DNA of 36,457 nucleotides from Phycisphaerae bacterium (GTDB lineage: Bacteria; Planctomycetota; Phycisphaerae; UBA1845; PWPN01). Within the stretch, counting starts at the first letter, position 1. Each line of letters begins with the position of its first letter. Where the stretch lies: positions 1-36,457 of the forward strand of contig JAUCQB010000246.1 of NCBI GenBank assembly GCA_030372985.1, written 5' to 3'. The notes beneath the pieces were generated by a model. That model ran no database searches, was not told the origin of the DNA, and saw only the letters and a list, made by a program, of their open reading frames with translations. The position numbers were made by a program, and so were the translations under genes. Shown piece by piece: positions 26,115 through 33,751 of this stretch.

Positions 26115-27014
26115 ATGAACTTCGACAAGCCCAACCCGTTCGATCCCAGGCCCGATTTGAAGATCTGGTTCAACGGCAAGATCGTGCCGGTATCCGAGGC
26201 CAAGATCAGCATCTTCGACCACTGCATTCTGTACGGCGACGGCGTTTTCGAAGGGCTGAGGGTCTACGAGGGAAAGGTGTTCCGTCTCACGCAACACCTG
26301 CGCCGGCTCGAGCACTCCGCCCGCGCCGTCCGGCTCGAGCTGCCGATGACGCGGGATGAAATGGCCGCGGCGGTCAACGAGGCCGTGGCCGCCAACAACG
26401 TTCGAGACGGATATGTCCGTCTGGTGGTCACCCGCGGCGTCGGCTACCTGGGCCTCAGCCACACGCGAACCGCCAACCCGACGGTGTTCATCATCGCCGA
26501 CCAGATCGAGCTCTACCCGAAGGAGCTGTACGAAAAGGGTATGGCGGTGATCAGTACGTCGGTCGTGCGGAACCATCCCAACGCGGTGGCCCCGCGGATC
26601 AAGAGCTGCAACTATCTGAACAACATTCTGGCCAAGATCGAAGGCCTCGATGCCGGCGTTTACGAGGCCATCATGTATAACCATCTGGGCTACGTGGCCG
26701 AGTGCACCGGCGACAACATCTTCCTGGTCCGCGACGGGCTCATCCAGACGCCGCCGATCACCGCCGGCATCCTGGAGGGCGTCACCCGCGACGTGGTGAT
26801 CGAGTTGGCCCGCGAGCTCAAGATCCCGTTGCGGGAGATGGACCTGACGCGGCATGACCTGTACGTGGCCGACGAGTGCTTCCTGACCGGCTCGGCCGCG
26901 GAGGTCATTCCCGTGACCAAGATTGACGGCCGCCCAATCGGCGACGGAATGCCCGGTCCGACCACACGCAAGCTGATGAGCAGCTTCCGGGAGCTGGTTC
27001 GCCGGGGCGGGTGA
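26115..27014 (+). CDS. ilvE: Branched-chain amino acid aminotransferase (class IV)
   Basis: This 299-residue PLP enzyme interconverts valine, leucine or isoleucine with their 2-oxo acids, the last step of branched-chain biosynthesis. Fold-type IV features are clear: SIFDHCILYGDGVFEGLRVY (32-51), the PLP lysine K163 in RIKSCNYLNNILAK, E197 in AECTGDNIFLV, and FLTGSAAEVIPV (256-267). The length and the GDGVFEG, SCNYLNN and TGSAAE motifs favour IlvE over D-amino acid transaminase or aminodeoxychorismate lyase. It starts 43 nt after the LolD-like gene and may be cotranscribed. Confidence 0.92.
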   Translation: MNFDKPNPFDPRPDLKIWFNGKIVPVSEAKISIFDHCILYGDGVFEGLRVYEGKVFRLTQHLRRLEHSARAVRLELPMTRDEMAAAVNEAVAANNVRDGYVRLVVTRGVGYLGLSHTRTANPTVFIIADQIELYPKELYEKGMAVISTSVVRNHPNAVAPRIKSCNYLNNILAKIEGLDAGVYEAIMYNHLGYVAECTGDNIFLVRDGLIQTPPITAGILEGVTRDVVIELARELKIPLREMDLTRHDLYVADECFLTGSAAEVIPVTKIDGRPIGDGMPGPTTRKLMSSFRELVRRGG

Positions 27015-27022
27015 AGGTGATG

Positions 27023-27128
27023 CCTGCCGGCCGGATGAGGCAGGGCACGGTCGAAGCCCAAGGAGGGCATGGTCGAAGCCGCCAAGGGCGACGCAGGCCT
27101 GCCCGCTATCGCTCGATGAGGCGGCAGG
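27023..27128. repeat. Imperfect inverted and direct repeats between ilvE and the M42 gene
   Basis: CCTGCC...GATGAGGCAGG (27023-27044) and CCTGCC...GATGAGGCGGCAGG (27098-27128) are two related imperfect palindromes. Between them GGGCACGGTCGAAGCC (27043-27058) is repeated as GGGCATGGTCGAAGCC (27065-27080), one mismatch, period 22. The block looks like a small REP-type cluster. It may attenuate transcription into the peptidase gene. Confidence 0.5.
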
Positions 27129-27207
27129 TCTCGTCCGCCACGGCGGACTCGACACTGCCCCATCGGCCGGCCTGAACCCCGGCTGCTACTCTGAATGGGA
27201 ACAAATC

Positions 27208-28236
27208 ATGGAATTCCTGAAAAAACTGATCGAGACGCCCGGCGTGCCGGGGCGTGAAGAACGAGTCCGCGAGGTTATCAAAGCCGAAATCAAGGGCTTG
27301 TTCGACGACGTTCGCGTCGACGCGATGGGCAATATGATCTGCCGCAAGCGGCCGGGGCGCAAGAGCGGCAAACCGCCCCTTAAGGTGCTCATCGCCTGCC
27401 ACATCGACGAGATCGGCTTCTACGTCCGGCACATCGACGACAACGGCTTTCTGCGCGTGCAGAACGTCGGGGGTTTCGATACGCGAAATCTCTTCGCCCG
27501 GCGCGTTCTGGTGCAGGGCAAGAAGGACCTGGTCGGCGTGCTCAACCCCGCCGGCCGGCCGATCCACATCGCCACCGACGAGGAAAAGAAAAAGACCTAC
27601 ACCGTCGGCGAGTTCTTCGTGGACCTGTTCATGCCCAAGACCAAGGTCGAGAAGCTGGTCTGCATCGGAGACCCGGTTACCTTGCTCCAGACCTTCGAGG
27701 AAATCGGCGACGTGGTGACCGGCAAGTGCCTGGACAACCGGGCGGCCACCTGGGTGGCCATCAACGCCATCCGCAAGGTCGCCAACAAGAGCCCGTACGA
27801 GATTTATTACGCCGCCACGGTTCAGGAGGAAGTCGGCTGCCGCGGGGCCGGGCCGACGACCTTCGGAATCGAACCCGACGTCGGGATCGCTCTCGATACG
27901 ACACTGTGCTGCGACACGCCGGGGATCGAGAAGAACGAGAGTATCACCGCCTTCGGCAAAGGGGTGGCCCTCAAGATCATGGACGGCCGCTCCATCAGTC
28001 ACCGCGGACTGCTCGACGAGTTCGCCGCCGTGGCCGAAAAGAAGAAGATCCCCTACCAGCTCGAGGTTCTCCCGCTGGGCGGTACCGACGCGGCGACCAT
28101 TCAGCAGGCGGGCATCGGTCGCCGGACGATCACCATCTCCATTCCCACCCGGTACATCCACACCATCACCGAGGCCGAGCACAAAAAAGACCTGCATGCG
28201 GCGATCGACCTGCTGGCCGCGTGGTTGGCTGCGTGA
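27208..28236 (+). CDS. M42-family metallopeptidase (glutamyl aminopeptidase/TET-like)
   Basis: This 342-residue cytoplasmic co-catalytic metallopeptidase would remove N-terminal residues from peptides, usually as a large tetrahedral assembly. The family ligands and base are all visible: H65 (ACHIDEIG), D176 (CLDNRAA), E207 and E208 (VQEEVGCRGA), D230 (ALDT) and H318 (RYIHT). The PA-like inserted domain (about 75-165) is intact. ATG 27208 follows GGGAA. It sits 193 nt after ilvE in the same direction. Substrate preference (glutamyl, leucyl, lysyl) cannot be told by eye; some M42 proteins are endoglucanase-annotated in older databases. Confidence 0.93.
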   Translation: MEFLKKLIETPGVPGREERVREVIKAEIKGLFDDVRVDAMGNMICRKRPGRKSGKPPLKVLIACHIDEIGFYVRHIDDNGFLRVQNVGGFDTRNLFARRVLVQGKKDLVGVLNPAGRPIHIATDEEKKKTYTVGEFFVDLFMPKTKVEKLVCIGDPVTLLQTFEEIGDVVTGKCLDNRAATWVAINAIRKVANKSPYEIYYAATVQEEVGCRGAGPTTFGIEPDVGIALDTTLCCDTPGIEKNESITAFGKGVALKIMDGRSISHRGLLDEFAAVAEKKKIPYQLEVLPLGGTDAATIQQAGIGRRTITISIPTRYIHTITEAEHKKDLHAAIDLLAAWLAA

Positions 28237-28425
28237 GGGCGCTCTTGGCCACCGGCCTGCCGGGAAGAAACCGAGGGCAGTCAGAAGTTGGAATGCGATG
28301 GTTCGGACCGCAGACGCATATCCAAACACGTTGGCACGTTTCGGCCTGTGAACCGCCGCAGCCTCTTGCTTTGAACGATTGGATCTAACGCCCCGGCCGG
28401 CCATTATAGGCGAAAGCGAGTTGCT

Positions 28426-29610
28426 CTATTGCACCAGAACCAGCAACCCGAGGTGCCCGTTTGTCGAGGGCGCTGAGTCGTCGACCATGATCCACTCGTC
28501 GCTCCAGGGCATCGGCTGGATCACCAGCGCGCGATCCTTGGGTGCGCCCGCCAGCCGGACATCCATGATCCTGCCGAAAGCCACGCCGCAGATGGCGAAC
28601 CTGGCATTGCTGCCGTCATACGTCACGCCCTGATGCAGGAAAAAGCCGACGATCTCGCCGATACGGGCGGAAAGCGTGTCCTTGAAGCCGCTCGAGAGAC
28701 CAGGATTGCCGGGTGCATAGTAAAGGCGCGGGCCCGTTTCCGGCGTGTGTTCCTCATCGTAGAACACCAGTTGGGGTGCGCCGAATTCCGTTTCAAGCTC
28801 CTGTGCCGTAATTCCCTCTCGGATCTGCTGCTCCAGAAAAACGGTCCCCTGACTGCCCAGTCCGATGGTCAGGGTGCCGAAGTTGCCCGAGCCGTCCACC
28901 ATGCCCTGGTCGGCCTGGGGCAAGTCGGTCGATCGCCACGGATAAAGCCTGATCTCCCGCACGCCGTCGCCGCCGTTGATGACGTTCGAGTCATACCCGT
29001 AATCGTCGGGGCCGCCCTCGCAAAGCTCGTTGTATCTCTGCACATGGATGGTAAAAGGAATAAACGTAAAATCCCTTCGCAGGTGATATCCCTTTACGTG
29101 ATCGCTTCCCACCGCCCTTGCTTGAGCGGTCACGTTGGCGGTTTGAATGCCGAATATGCGGGCGAAGAACAGCTCCACCGAGCCGTTGGGGCTCTCATCG
29201 GTCCGGCGGGTGAAGACATGCACCGCGTTCCACGGCAAATCGTTGGACAGCGGGCCCGTGCGGTTCGCGAAGTCGTGTTGGCCCAGGAGTATGTCGGTGT
29301 CCTCGAGCACGATGCCCTCGCCTAAGACGGGGTTGCGCAACGCAACCGCCTTGGCGCGAGATCGCACGATTTCGACCAGTTCCGCGGGGTCCTGGCGGAT
29401 GCCGGCGTCGGAATAGTACGTGGAAGCTCCGGCCAGTGACGCGGCATCCGCAGCGTTCTGAAGCTGGGCCTTGACCACTTGCAGGTAGCCGACGTCCACC
29501 GCCAGGGCGGCAAAGCCGAGAAGTACCGGCAGCATGACCGCCACCATGGGTATCACGGCCCCGCGGCGCAGATCAGGACGATTCCTTTTGGATTCGCAGA
29601 TCAGGATCAT
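28426..29610 (-). CDS. TadG-like Flp pilus-assembly/secretion protein
   Basis: This 394-residue protein begins with a short basic stretch and one N-terminal membrane segment in the Tad/TadG style: RRGAVIPMVAVMLPVLLGFA, then ALAVDVGYLQVVKAQLQNAADAASLAGA (residues 16-62). This Tad_N-type start marks proteins of the tight-adherence (Flp pilus) apparatus and related secreted proteins. The remainder is extracytoplasmic and shows no VWA MIDAS motif that I can find. ATG 29610 has AGGGGA eight bases upstream; a longer frame to 29697 has no such support. No other tad genes lie in the window, so it may be an orphan. The final residues are unremarkable. Confidence 0.82.
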   Translation of the reverse strand: MILICESKRNRPDLRRGAVIPMVAVMLPVLLGFAALAVDVGYLQVVKAQLQNAADAASLAGASTYYSDAGIRQDPAELVEIVRSRAKAVALRNPVLGEGIVLEDTDILLGQHDFANRTGPLSNDLPWNAVHVFTRRTDESPNGSVELFFARIFGIQTANVTAQARAVGSDHVKGYHLRRDFTFIPFTIHVQRYNELCEGGPDDYGYDSNVINGGDGVREIRLYPWRSTDLPQADQGMVDGSGNFGTLTIGLGSQGTVFLEQQIREGITAQELETEFGAPQLVFYDEEHTPETGPRLYYAPGNPGLSSGFKDTLSARIGEIVGFFLHQGVTYDGSNARFAICGVAFGRIMDVRLAGAPKDRALVIQPMPWSDEWIMVDDSAPSTNGHLGLLVLVQ

Positions 29611-30001
29611 CGTGTTTCCCCTTTCGTTGTCCCCGCTGTTCGCGCGGAGGGCCGGATCTTCGGTTGATGTTCGCCGGCTGCCCGCCCGCGCGGACACGGA
29701 GAGCCCTTCCCCAATGGAAGGCCACAGAAAAAATACGATTCGCGCCCCCTTTCGGGCAAACAGATTCTTCCGCCGATTCGAGTTGCCGCCGGGCCTTGCT
29801 TTGCTCGCGGGATATTATGGGTCCGTCTTCTGCCGGACCGATCATTCATTCGCCGACAAGGCCCGGCGAACGTCCAATATGGCTTCGTGCCACAAGGGTT
29901 TCACTACCGCGAACTCACGCCGGGGCGTCAGCCGTCCGATCCCTACCAGGAGGGCGATCGCCGTTGTTCAGCCCCCTTGTCGACTTCGAGGGTCCGGCAT
30001 C
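29611..30001. other. Divergent intergenic region, tadG-like / HAMP protein
   Basis: These 391 bases should carry both promoters. A possible -10 element TATTAT lies at 29813-29818 on the plus strand, but no good -35 box is placed before it. I looked for a c-di-GMP-I riboswitch because both neighbours could be under that signal, and did not find the conserved core. Open frames here look non-coding. Confidence 0.4.
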
Positions 30002-30613
30002 ATGCAATCCACCACTTGTCAGCAACAAACCGGTATCGCCGCGGTGTGCCGCAACCAGCGACGCAGATACATCGTGAATGCGAGGTTTCAGTGGCGCTTC
30101 GTGTTGAGCATTGCCGCCATTGTCTTCCTGACCTCCTCCATCATCAGCTCGCTGTTGTACGGGGCGCTGCACGCACAGGCCCGGGCTCGCTTCATGGAGC
30201 CGACGACATACATCGCCGAGGTGCCGCTGGTGGTCATCGGCTTCAGCCTGCTGTTCTCGTCGCTGGCGGCCGTGGCGGTCGGCTTCTGGTGCGTTTTCGC
30301 CACGCACCGTATGTGCGGTCCGCTTCACCTCATGACTTGCCATTTCAAAGAGTTGGCCGCCGGACGGCTGCCCAAGCCCCGAAGCCTGCGGGCACGGGAT
30401 GAGTTCAAGGAGTTCTACGAGGTATTCTCTCAGGCGGTCGAGGCAGTCCGGAACCGCCAGCAGCAAGGCCTGAGAATCGTCTCCCAGGTGACCCGCATGG
30501 CTGAGAAAGCCCTGGAGGCGGGAGATGAGGCCCGAAAGACCGCGCTGCTGGACGTGATCGGGAAACTTCGCAGTCTCGAAGAGTCGATTGTCCAGACCGG
30601 ATGCATGGAATAA
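30002..30613 (+). CDS. Small HAMP-domain inner-membrane protein
   Basis: This 203-residue protein has a basic N-terminus, two membrane segments (about 32-56 and 72-100) with only a short loop between, and a HAMP-like linker (about 100-152: THRMCGPLHLMTCHFKELAA then RARDEFKEFYEVFSQAV). A helical C-terminal tail follows, with no kinase, methyl-accepting or cyclase domain. It may modulate a partner signalling protein or be a minimal transducer. ATG 30002 has GAGGG nine bases upstream; the frame is open further upstream but that part is not protein-like. It is divergent from the tadG-like gene, which suggests joint control. Confidence 0.75.
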   Translation: MQSTTCQQQTGIAAVCRNQRRRYIVNARFQWRFVLSIAAIVFLTSSIISSLLYGALHAQARARFMEPTTYIAEVPLVVIGFSLLFSSLAAVAVGFWCVFATHRMCGPLHLMTCHFKELAAGRLPKPRSLRARDEFKEFYEVFSQAVEAVRNRQQQGLRIVSQVTRMAEKALEAGDEARKTALLDVIGKLRSLEESIVQTGCME

Positions 30614-30769
30614 GACCGACTGCCGGTCAACTCAGGCACCGAAAAGTCCCCTTTGCCGAGCACACGCGGGTCGATCGTGTGCCGCCGGCGACGCGGCCAC
30701 CACGTCGCGCGATATGCTTTCATAACCACGCTGCCTCTCCACCTGCGAACGCGTTGCAGGCCGGCTACT

Positions 30770-30791
30770 GAACCCTGACCGCCGAACCCTT
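30770..30791. repeat. CTGAACCCT/GAACCCTT block beyond the SDR gene's stop
   Basis: CTGAACCCTGACCGCCGAACCCTT abuts the stop codon of the minus-strand SDR gene. It matches the TGAACCC block that lies just beyond the HDOD stop near 485-547. Both are in the 3' flank of a minus-strand gene. Confidence 0.45.
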
Positions 30792-31610
30792 CTACACCCC
30801 TCCGAACGCGCTGTAACCACCGTCAACCGGCACCGTGATGCCGGTAACAAACTGTGAGGCCGGAGTGATCAGCCAGATGACCGTGCCGTAGAGATCCTGG
30901 GCATCGCCGAAGCGGTTCATCGGTGTGTGGGCAATGATCGATTGGCCGCGAGGGGTCAGGTTGCCCGTCGCCTGATCGGTCAGCAGGAACCGGTTCTGGT
31001 GGGTGAGGAAAAACCCCGGGGCAACCCCGTTGACACGGATCTTCGGCGAATACTCCTGAGCCATGTGGACCGACAGCCACTCCGTGAAGTTCTTCACCCC
31101 GCTCTTGGCCGCCGAGTAGGCCGGGATGCGGGTCAGCGGCTTGAACGCATTCATGCTCGCGATGTTCAGGATCACGCCCTCGCCTCGCTCGGCCATCGCC
31201 TTGCCGAATACCATCGATGGCAGAATGGTGCCGATGATGTTCAGGTCCATGACTTTCTGGAAGGCGTCGATGGGCAGATCGAAAAACCTCTTGTCCGGTC
31301 CGGTGGTGGCCGAAGGGTGATTCCCGCCGGCGCCGTTGATCAGAACATCGACCGGGCCAAGCGTCTCGACGCACTGCTTGTGAGCGGCCTCGATGCTGTC
31401 GCGTTGCAGGACGTTGATGGTGATGGCCGTGGAAATGCCCCCGCCGGCGACAATCTTGCGAACCACCTCTTCGGCGGCTTCCAGCTTCAAATCCATCACC
31501 GCGACTTTCGCCCCACACGCGGCCAGGTACTCGGCAATTCCGCCGCACAGAACCCCGCCGCCTCCGGTAATCGCTACGACTTTGCCCTTGACGTCAAACA
31601 AGTTGCTCAT
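30792..31610 (-). CDS. SDR-family NAD(P)-dependent oxidoreductase (possible fructuronate reductase)
   Basis: This 272-residue classical short-chain dehydrogenase/reductase has the Rossmann motif ITGGGGVLCGG (14-24), NGAGG (92-96), and the catalytic triad S152, Y165, K169 (in NIASMNAF and YSAAKSG). D40 in AVMDLK favours NAD over NADP. The sequence style, with GNHPSATT after NGAGG and the FLTHQNRFLL segment, recalls the SDRs annotated as D-mannonate/fructuronate oxidoreductases in uronate breakdown. That substrate call is tentative. No uronate isomerase or mannonate dehydratase gene is adjacent. Confidence 0.9.
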   Translation of the reverse strand: MSNLFDVKGKVVAITGGGGVLCGGIAEYLAACGAKVAVMDLKLEAAEEVVRKIVAGGGISTAITINVLQRDSIEAAHKQCVETLGPVDVLINGAGGNHPSATTGPDKRFFDLPIDAFQKVMDLNIIGTILPSMVFGKAMAERGEGVILNIASMNAFKPLTRIPAYSAAKSGVKNFTEWLSVHMAQEYSPKIRVNGVAPGFFLTHQNRFLLTDQATGNLTPRGQSIIAHTPMNRFGDAQDLYGTVIWLITPASQFVTGITVPVDGGYSAFGGV

Positions 31611-31902
31611 AGGCCACCTCGACGATGCATCATAACCGGGCGCGCGAAATTACCCAAACAGCCGGGATGCTTTCCGGATGATCATCTGTACAACGATAGT
31701 CATGCATGACGCGGCTGACCGCGGACCGAATGGATGTCGTGGCAGGGACGCAGCATGCGCCGTCGATCGTTCGGGCTCGCGGGCCGTGCCGGTCGTGGCG
31801 TGTGCGGTCGCGGCGGCCGTCTGGAGGGCGAAGGCCGGTCATCTGGGAGATGCGTCGCTGCCGGGCAGTCGCCCGCATCTCCCGGGTGAATGCCGGATTG
31901 TT

Positions 31903-33084
31903 TTAATCCGCCGGTTCGTACCCGTCCGACAGAGTCTTCATGAAAGCGACGATCGCGGCCTCTTCTTCAAGCGTGAGGCCCAGGTCGCCCAGTTCATCTG
32001 TATTGATGTTGTCTGACACTTCGGGTGCCGGCCACGGCTCCACATCCCTCGTGTTGTAAAAATGGGTGATCTCTTCGAGGGACTTGAAGTAGCCGTTGTG
32101 TCCGAAGGCCTTCACAAACTCGGGATAAGGCCGCTTATCCACATTCCGCAGCGTCGGCACCTTGTGTTTGCCGTAGTTGTCCGCGGCCATGTCCGCATAT
32201 TCGGCCGTCCCGGCGAGGAACCCGCCCAGCCCGGGGTCAATCCAGTCTGCCCCGTCCGGGTTCCACTTCCGCGGCGCCGAGTAGAAGGGGTTCAAGGGGT
32301 TCTTTGGGATGCCAAGGTTGTCATACGTGAAATCGGTGAACAGCGGAGGCTCACCGTTTTCACCGACCTCGCTGATATGGCAGGCCGAGCACATGGCTTT
32401 GCCCTCGAAGAGTTCCAGACCCCATGCTTCCTGCTCCGTCAGCTCAGCTTCTCCCTTGAGCCAGTAGTCATACTTCGACGAGAACGGGTTCACCTCGGCT
32501 GAACGCTCGTAGGCGGCGATCGACCGGGCGATCCGCTCGTAGGTGCCGGCGACGTCCTTCTTCCAGTTCAACGCGCCAGGGCCCCACACCTCCTCGAACA
32601 GACTCGCATAGTCCGACTTGGCGACCTTGGAGCACACCAGCATGGCGTTCGGAACGTTCTGCTCCAGCGGGTTCAGGAACGGACCCATGGCCTGCTCGGC
32701 CAGCGGGTCTCCGAGCGTCCAGCCCGTGGCCCGGCCGTCCCAGAACATGCCGCCGATGAACAACCCTTCGGTCTCATCGAAGTGCATCACGGGACTGTCG
32801 CCGCCGTAGGCCGCTGCCGGCGGCTTGCGGTTACCAAACCGCGTGTGCACCGCACCCGGATATACGGCCACGCCGGCGTTGATCGCTGCATCAGGTCCGG
32901 TGAAGCCGACCTCCGGAGCGTGACACGCGGCGCAGGACTGCCCCGGCGGAATGGACAGGTTGTCATCGAAGAACAAGTTCTTCCCAAGCCTTTCCAGGGG
33001 GGTCAGATCCTCTGCCCAAGTCGTTCCCGGCCCAAGGCCGGAAACCAGGAGAACTCCAATGATCAGCGCTCTCATCATGCGCAT
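31903..33084 (-). CDS. Di-haem cytochrome c peroxidase / MauG-family protein
   Basis: This 393-residue periplasmic protein has a signal peptide (1-24, cleaved after TTWA) and two c-type haem sites, CAACH (51-55) and CSACH (232-236), in the spacing of bacterial cytochrome c peroxidases. Also typical are LGKNLFFDDNLS, GGMFWDGRATGW, GPFLNPLEQ and KVPTLRNVDKRPYPEFVKAFGHNGYFKS. The family reduces H2O2 or, in MauG-like members, oxidises protein residues. The longer MauG-type organisation cannot be told from a true peroxidase by eye. ATG 33084 has AGGAG seven bases upstream. It is divergent from the six-haem cytochrome gene, a likely electron-transfer partner. Confidence 0.93.
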   Translation of the reverse strand: MRMMRALIIGVLLVSGLGPGTTWAEDLTPLERLGKNLFFDDNLSIPPGQSCAACHAPEVGFTGPDAAINAGVAVYPGAVHTRFGNRKPPAAAYGGDSPVMHFDETEGLFIGGMFWDGRATGWTLGDPLAEQAMGPFLNPLEQNVPNAMLVCSKVAKSDYASLFEEVWGPGALNWKKDVAGTYERIARSIAAYERSAEVNPFSSKYDYWLKGEAELTEQEAWGLELFEGKAMCSACHISEVGENGEPPLFTDFTYDNLGIPKNPLNPFYSAPRKWNPDGADWIDPGLGGFLAGTAEYADMAADNYGKHKVPTLRNVDKRPYPEFVKAFGHNGYFKSLEEITHFYNTRDVEPWPAPEVSDNINTDELGDLGLTLEEEAAIVAFMKTLSDGYEPAD

Positions 33085-33751
33085 TCTGAGCTCCTTTCTC
33101 TTTTTTTTACAAGAAGTCAAGCGGACACGCTATCCCTTGACGATTCAACAACACGCGCATTGCATACGCAGTATGCTCCCGCCTCTGAATGGCAAACGGC
33201 GATCGGAAAGCCGTTCGTGCGGAGACAGGAGAAAGATCAAACACTTCGTTTCCGCCTGGGGGGTCATTCTACCATCGGCGCGGCTGATGGTGCGAGGTTT
33301 TTCTTGGCAGAATTCCGCGGTATTCGCCAAAAGAATCTTCGCCGCATATGGGACAAGACAGGTACAGTACAGGAGCATGGGGCAGATGCCCCCGGGTGCG
33401 CGTCATGAGACCGCTGGATTGCAGAAACATGGGAACACGACCTCGCGGACGAGCGGATGAGGCCCCGGTGCGAAAGTCACGATGCCAGGGCACGGTCACG
33501 TCTCAGGCCGGGCGTCTAATAGCACCGCGATAGTCTGATTCCATGTGTTCCGGGGACGCCGCGATGCATCATCGATCGCCGAACCGCGATTTTGTGCTTT
33601 ACCCGCAGGCAACTGGGCTTGTACAATGAAGACGAATTCATCTCGGATCCTCGCGCGCGGTTGCAGAGCTTCTGCTGCACGCGCGGCATTCGCTCCATGA
33701 TTCGAGAACGGCGATGCGTCGAGCGTCTTGCTCAGCGATAGGAGGAGAATA
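33085..33751. other. Long divergent intergenic region, di-haem peroxidase / six-haem cytochrome
   Basis: At 667 bases this is the longest gene-free stretch. I see no coding-like frame. A plus-strand promoter candidate lies at 33598-33627, leaving a leader of about 115 bases before the cytochrome. Other short inverted repeats are present (for example AACGGC/GCCGTT near 33194-33213), but I cannot match them to a known riboswitch. A small RNA or regulator site is possible. Confidence 0.4.
33598..33627 (+). promoter_or_regulatory. Candidate promoter for the six-haem cytochrome
   Basis: TTTACC (33598-33603) and TACAAT (33622-33627) are 18 bases apart. The -10 box is good, the -35 box fair. The start codon lies at 33752, so the leader would be about 115 bases. 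Confidence 0.35.

Noticed and set aside
33194..33240. GGCAAACGGCGATCGGAAAGCC, reminiscent of a c-di-GMP-I riboswitch
   Set aside because: The start resembles the GGCAAACC/GAAA core, but the second conserved block (GACGCAAAGCC) and the 3' pairing are missing.
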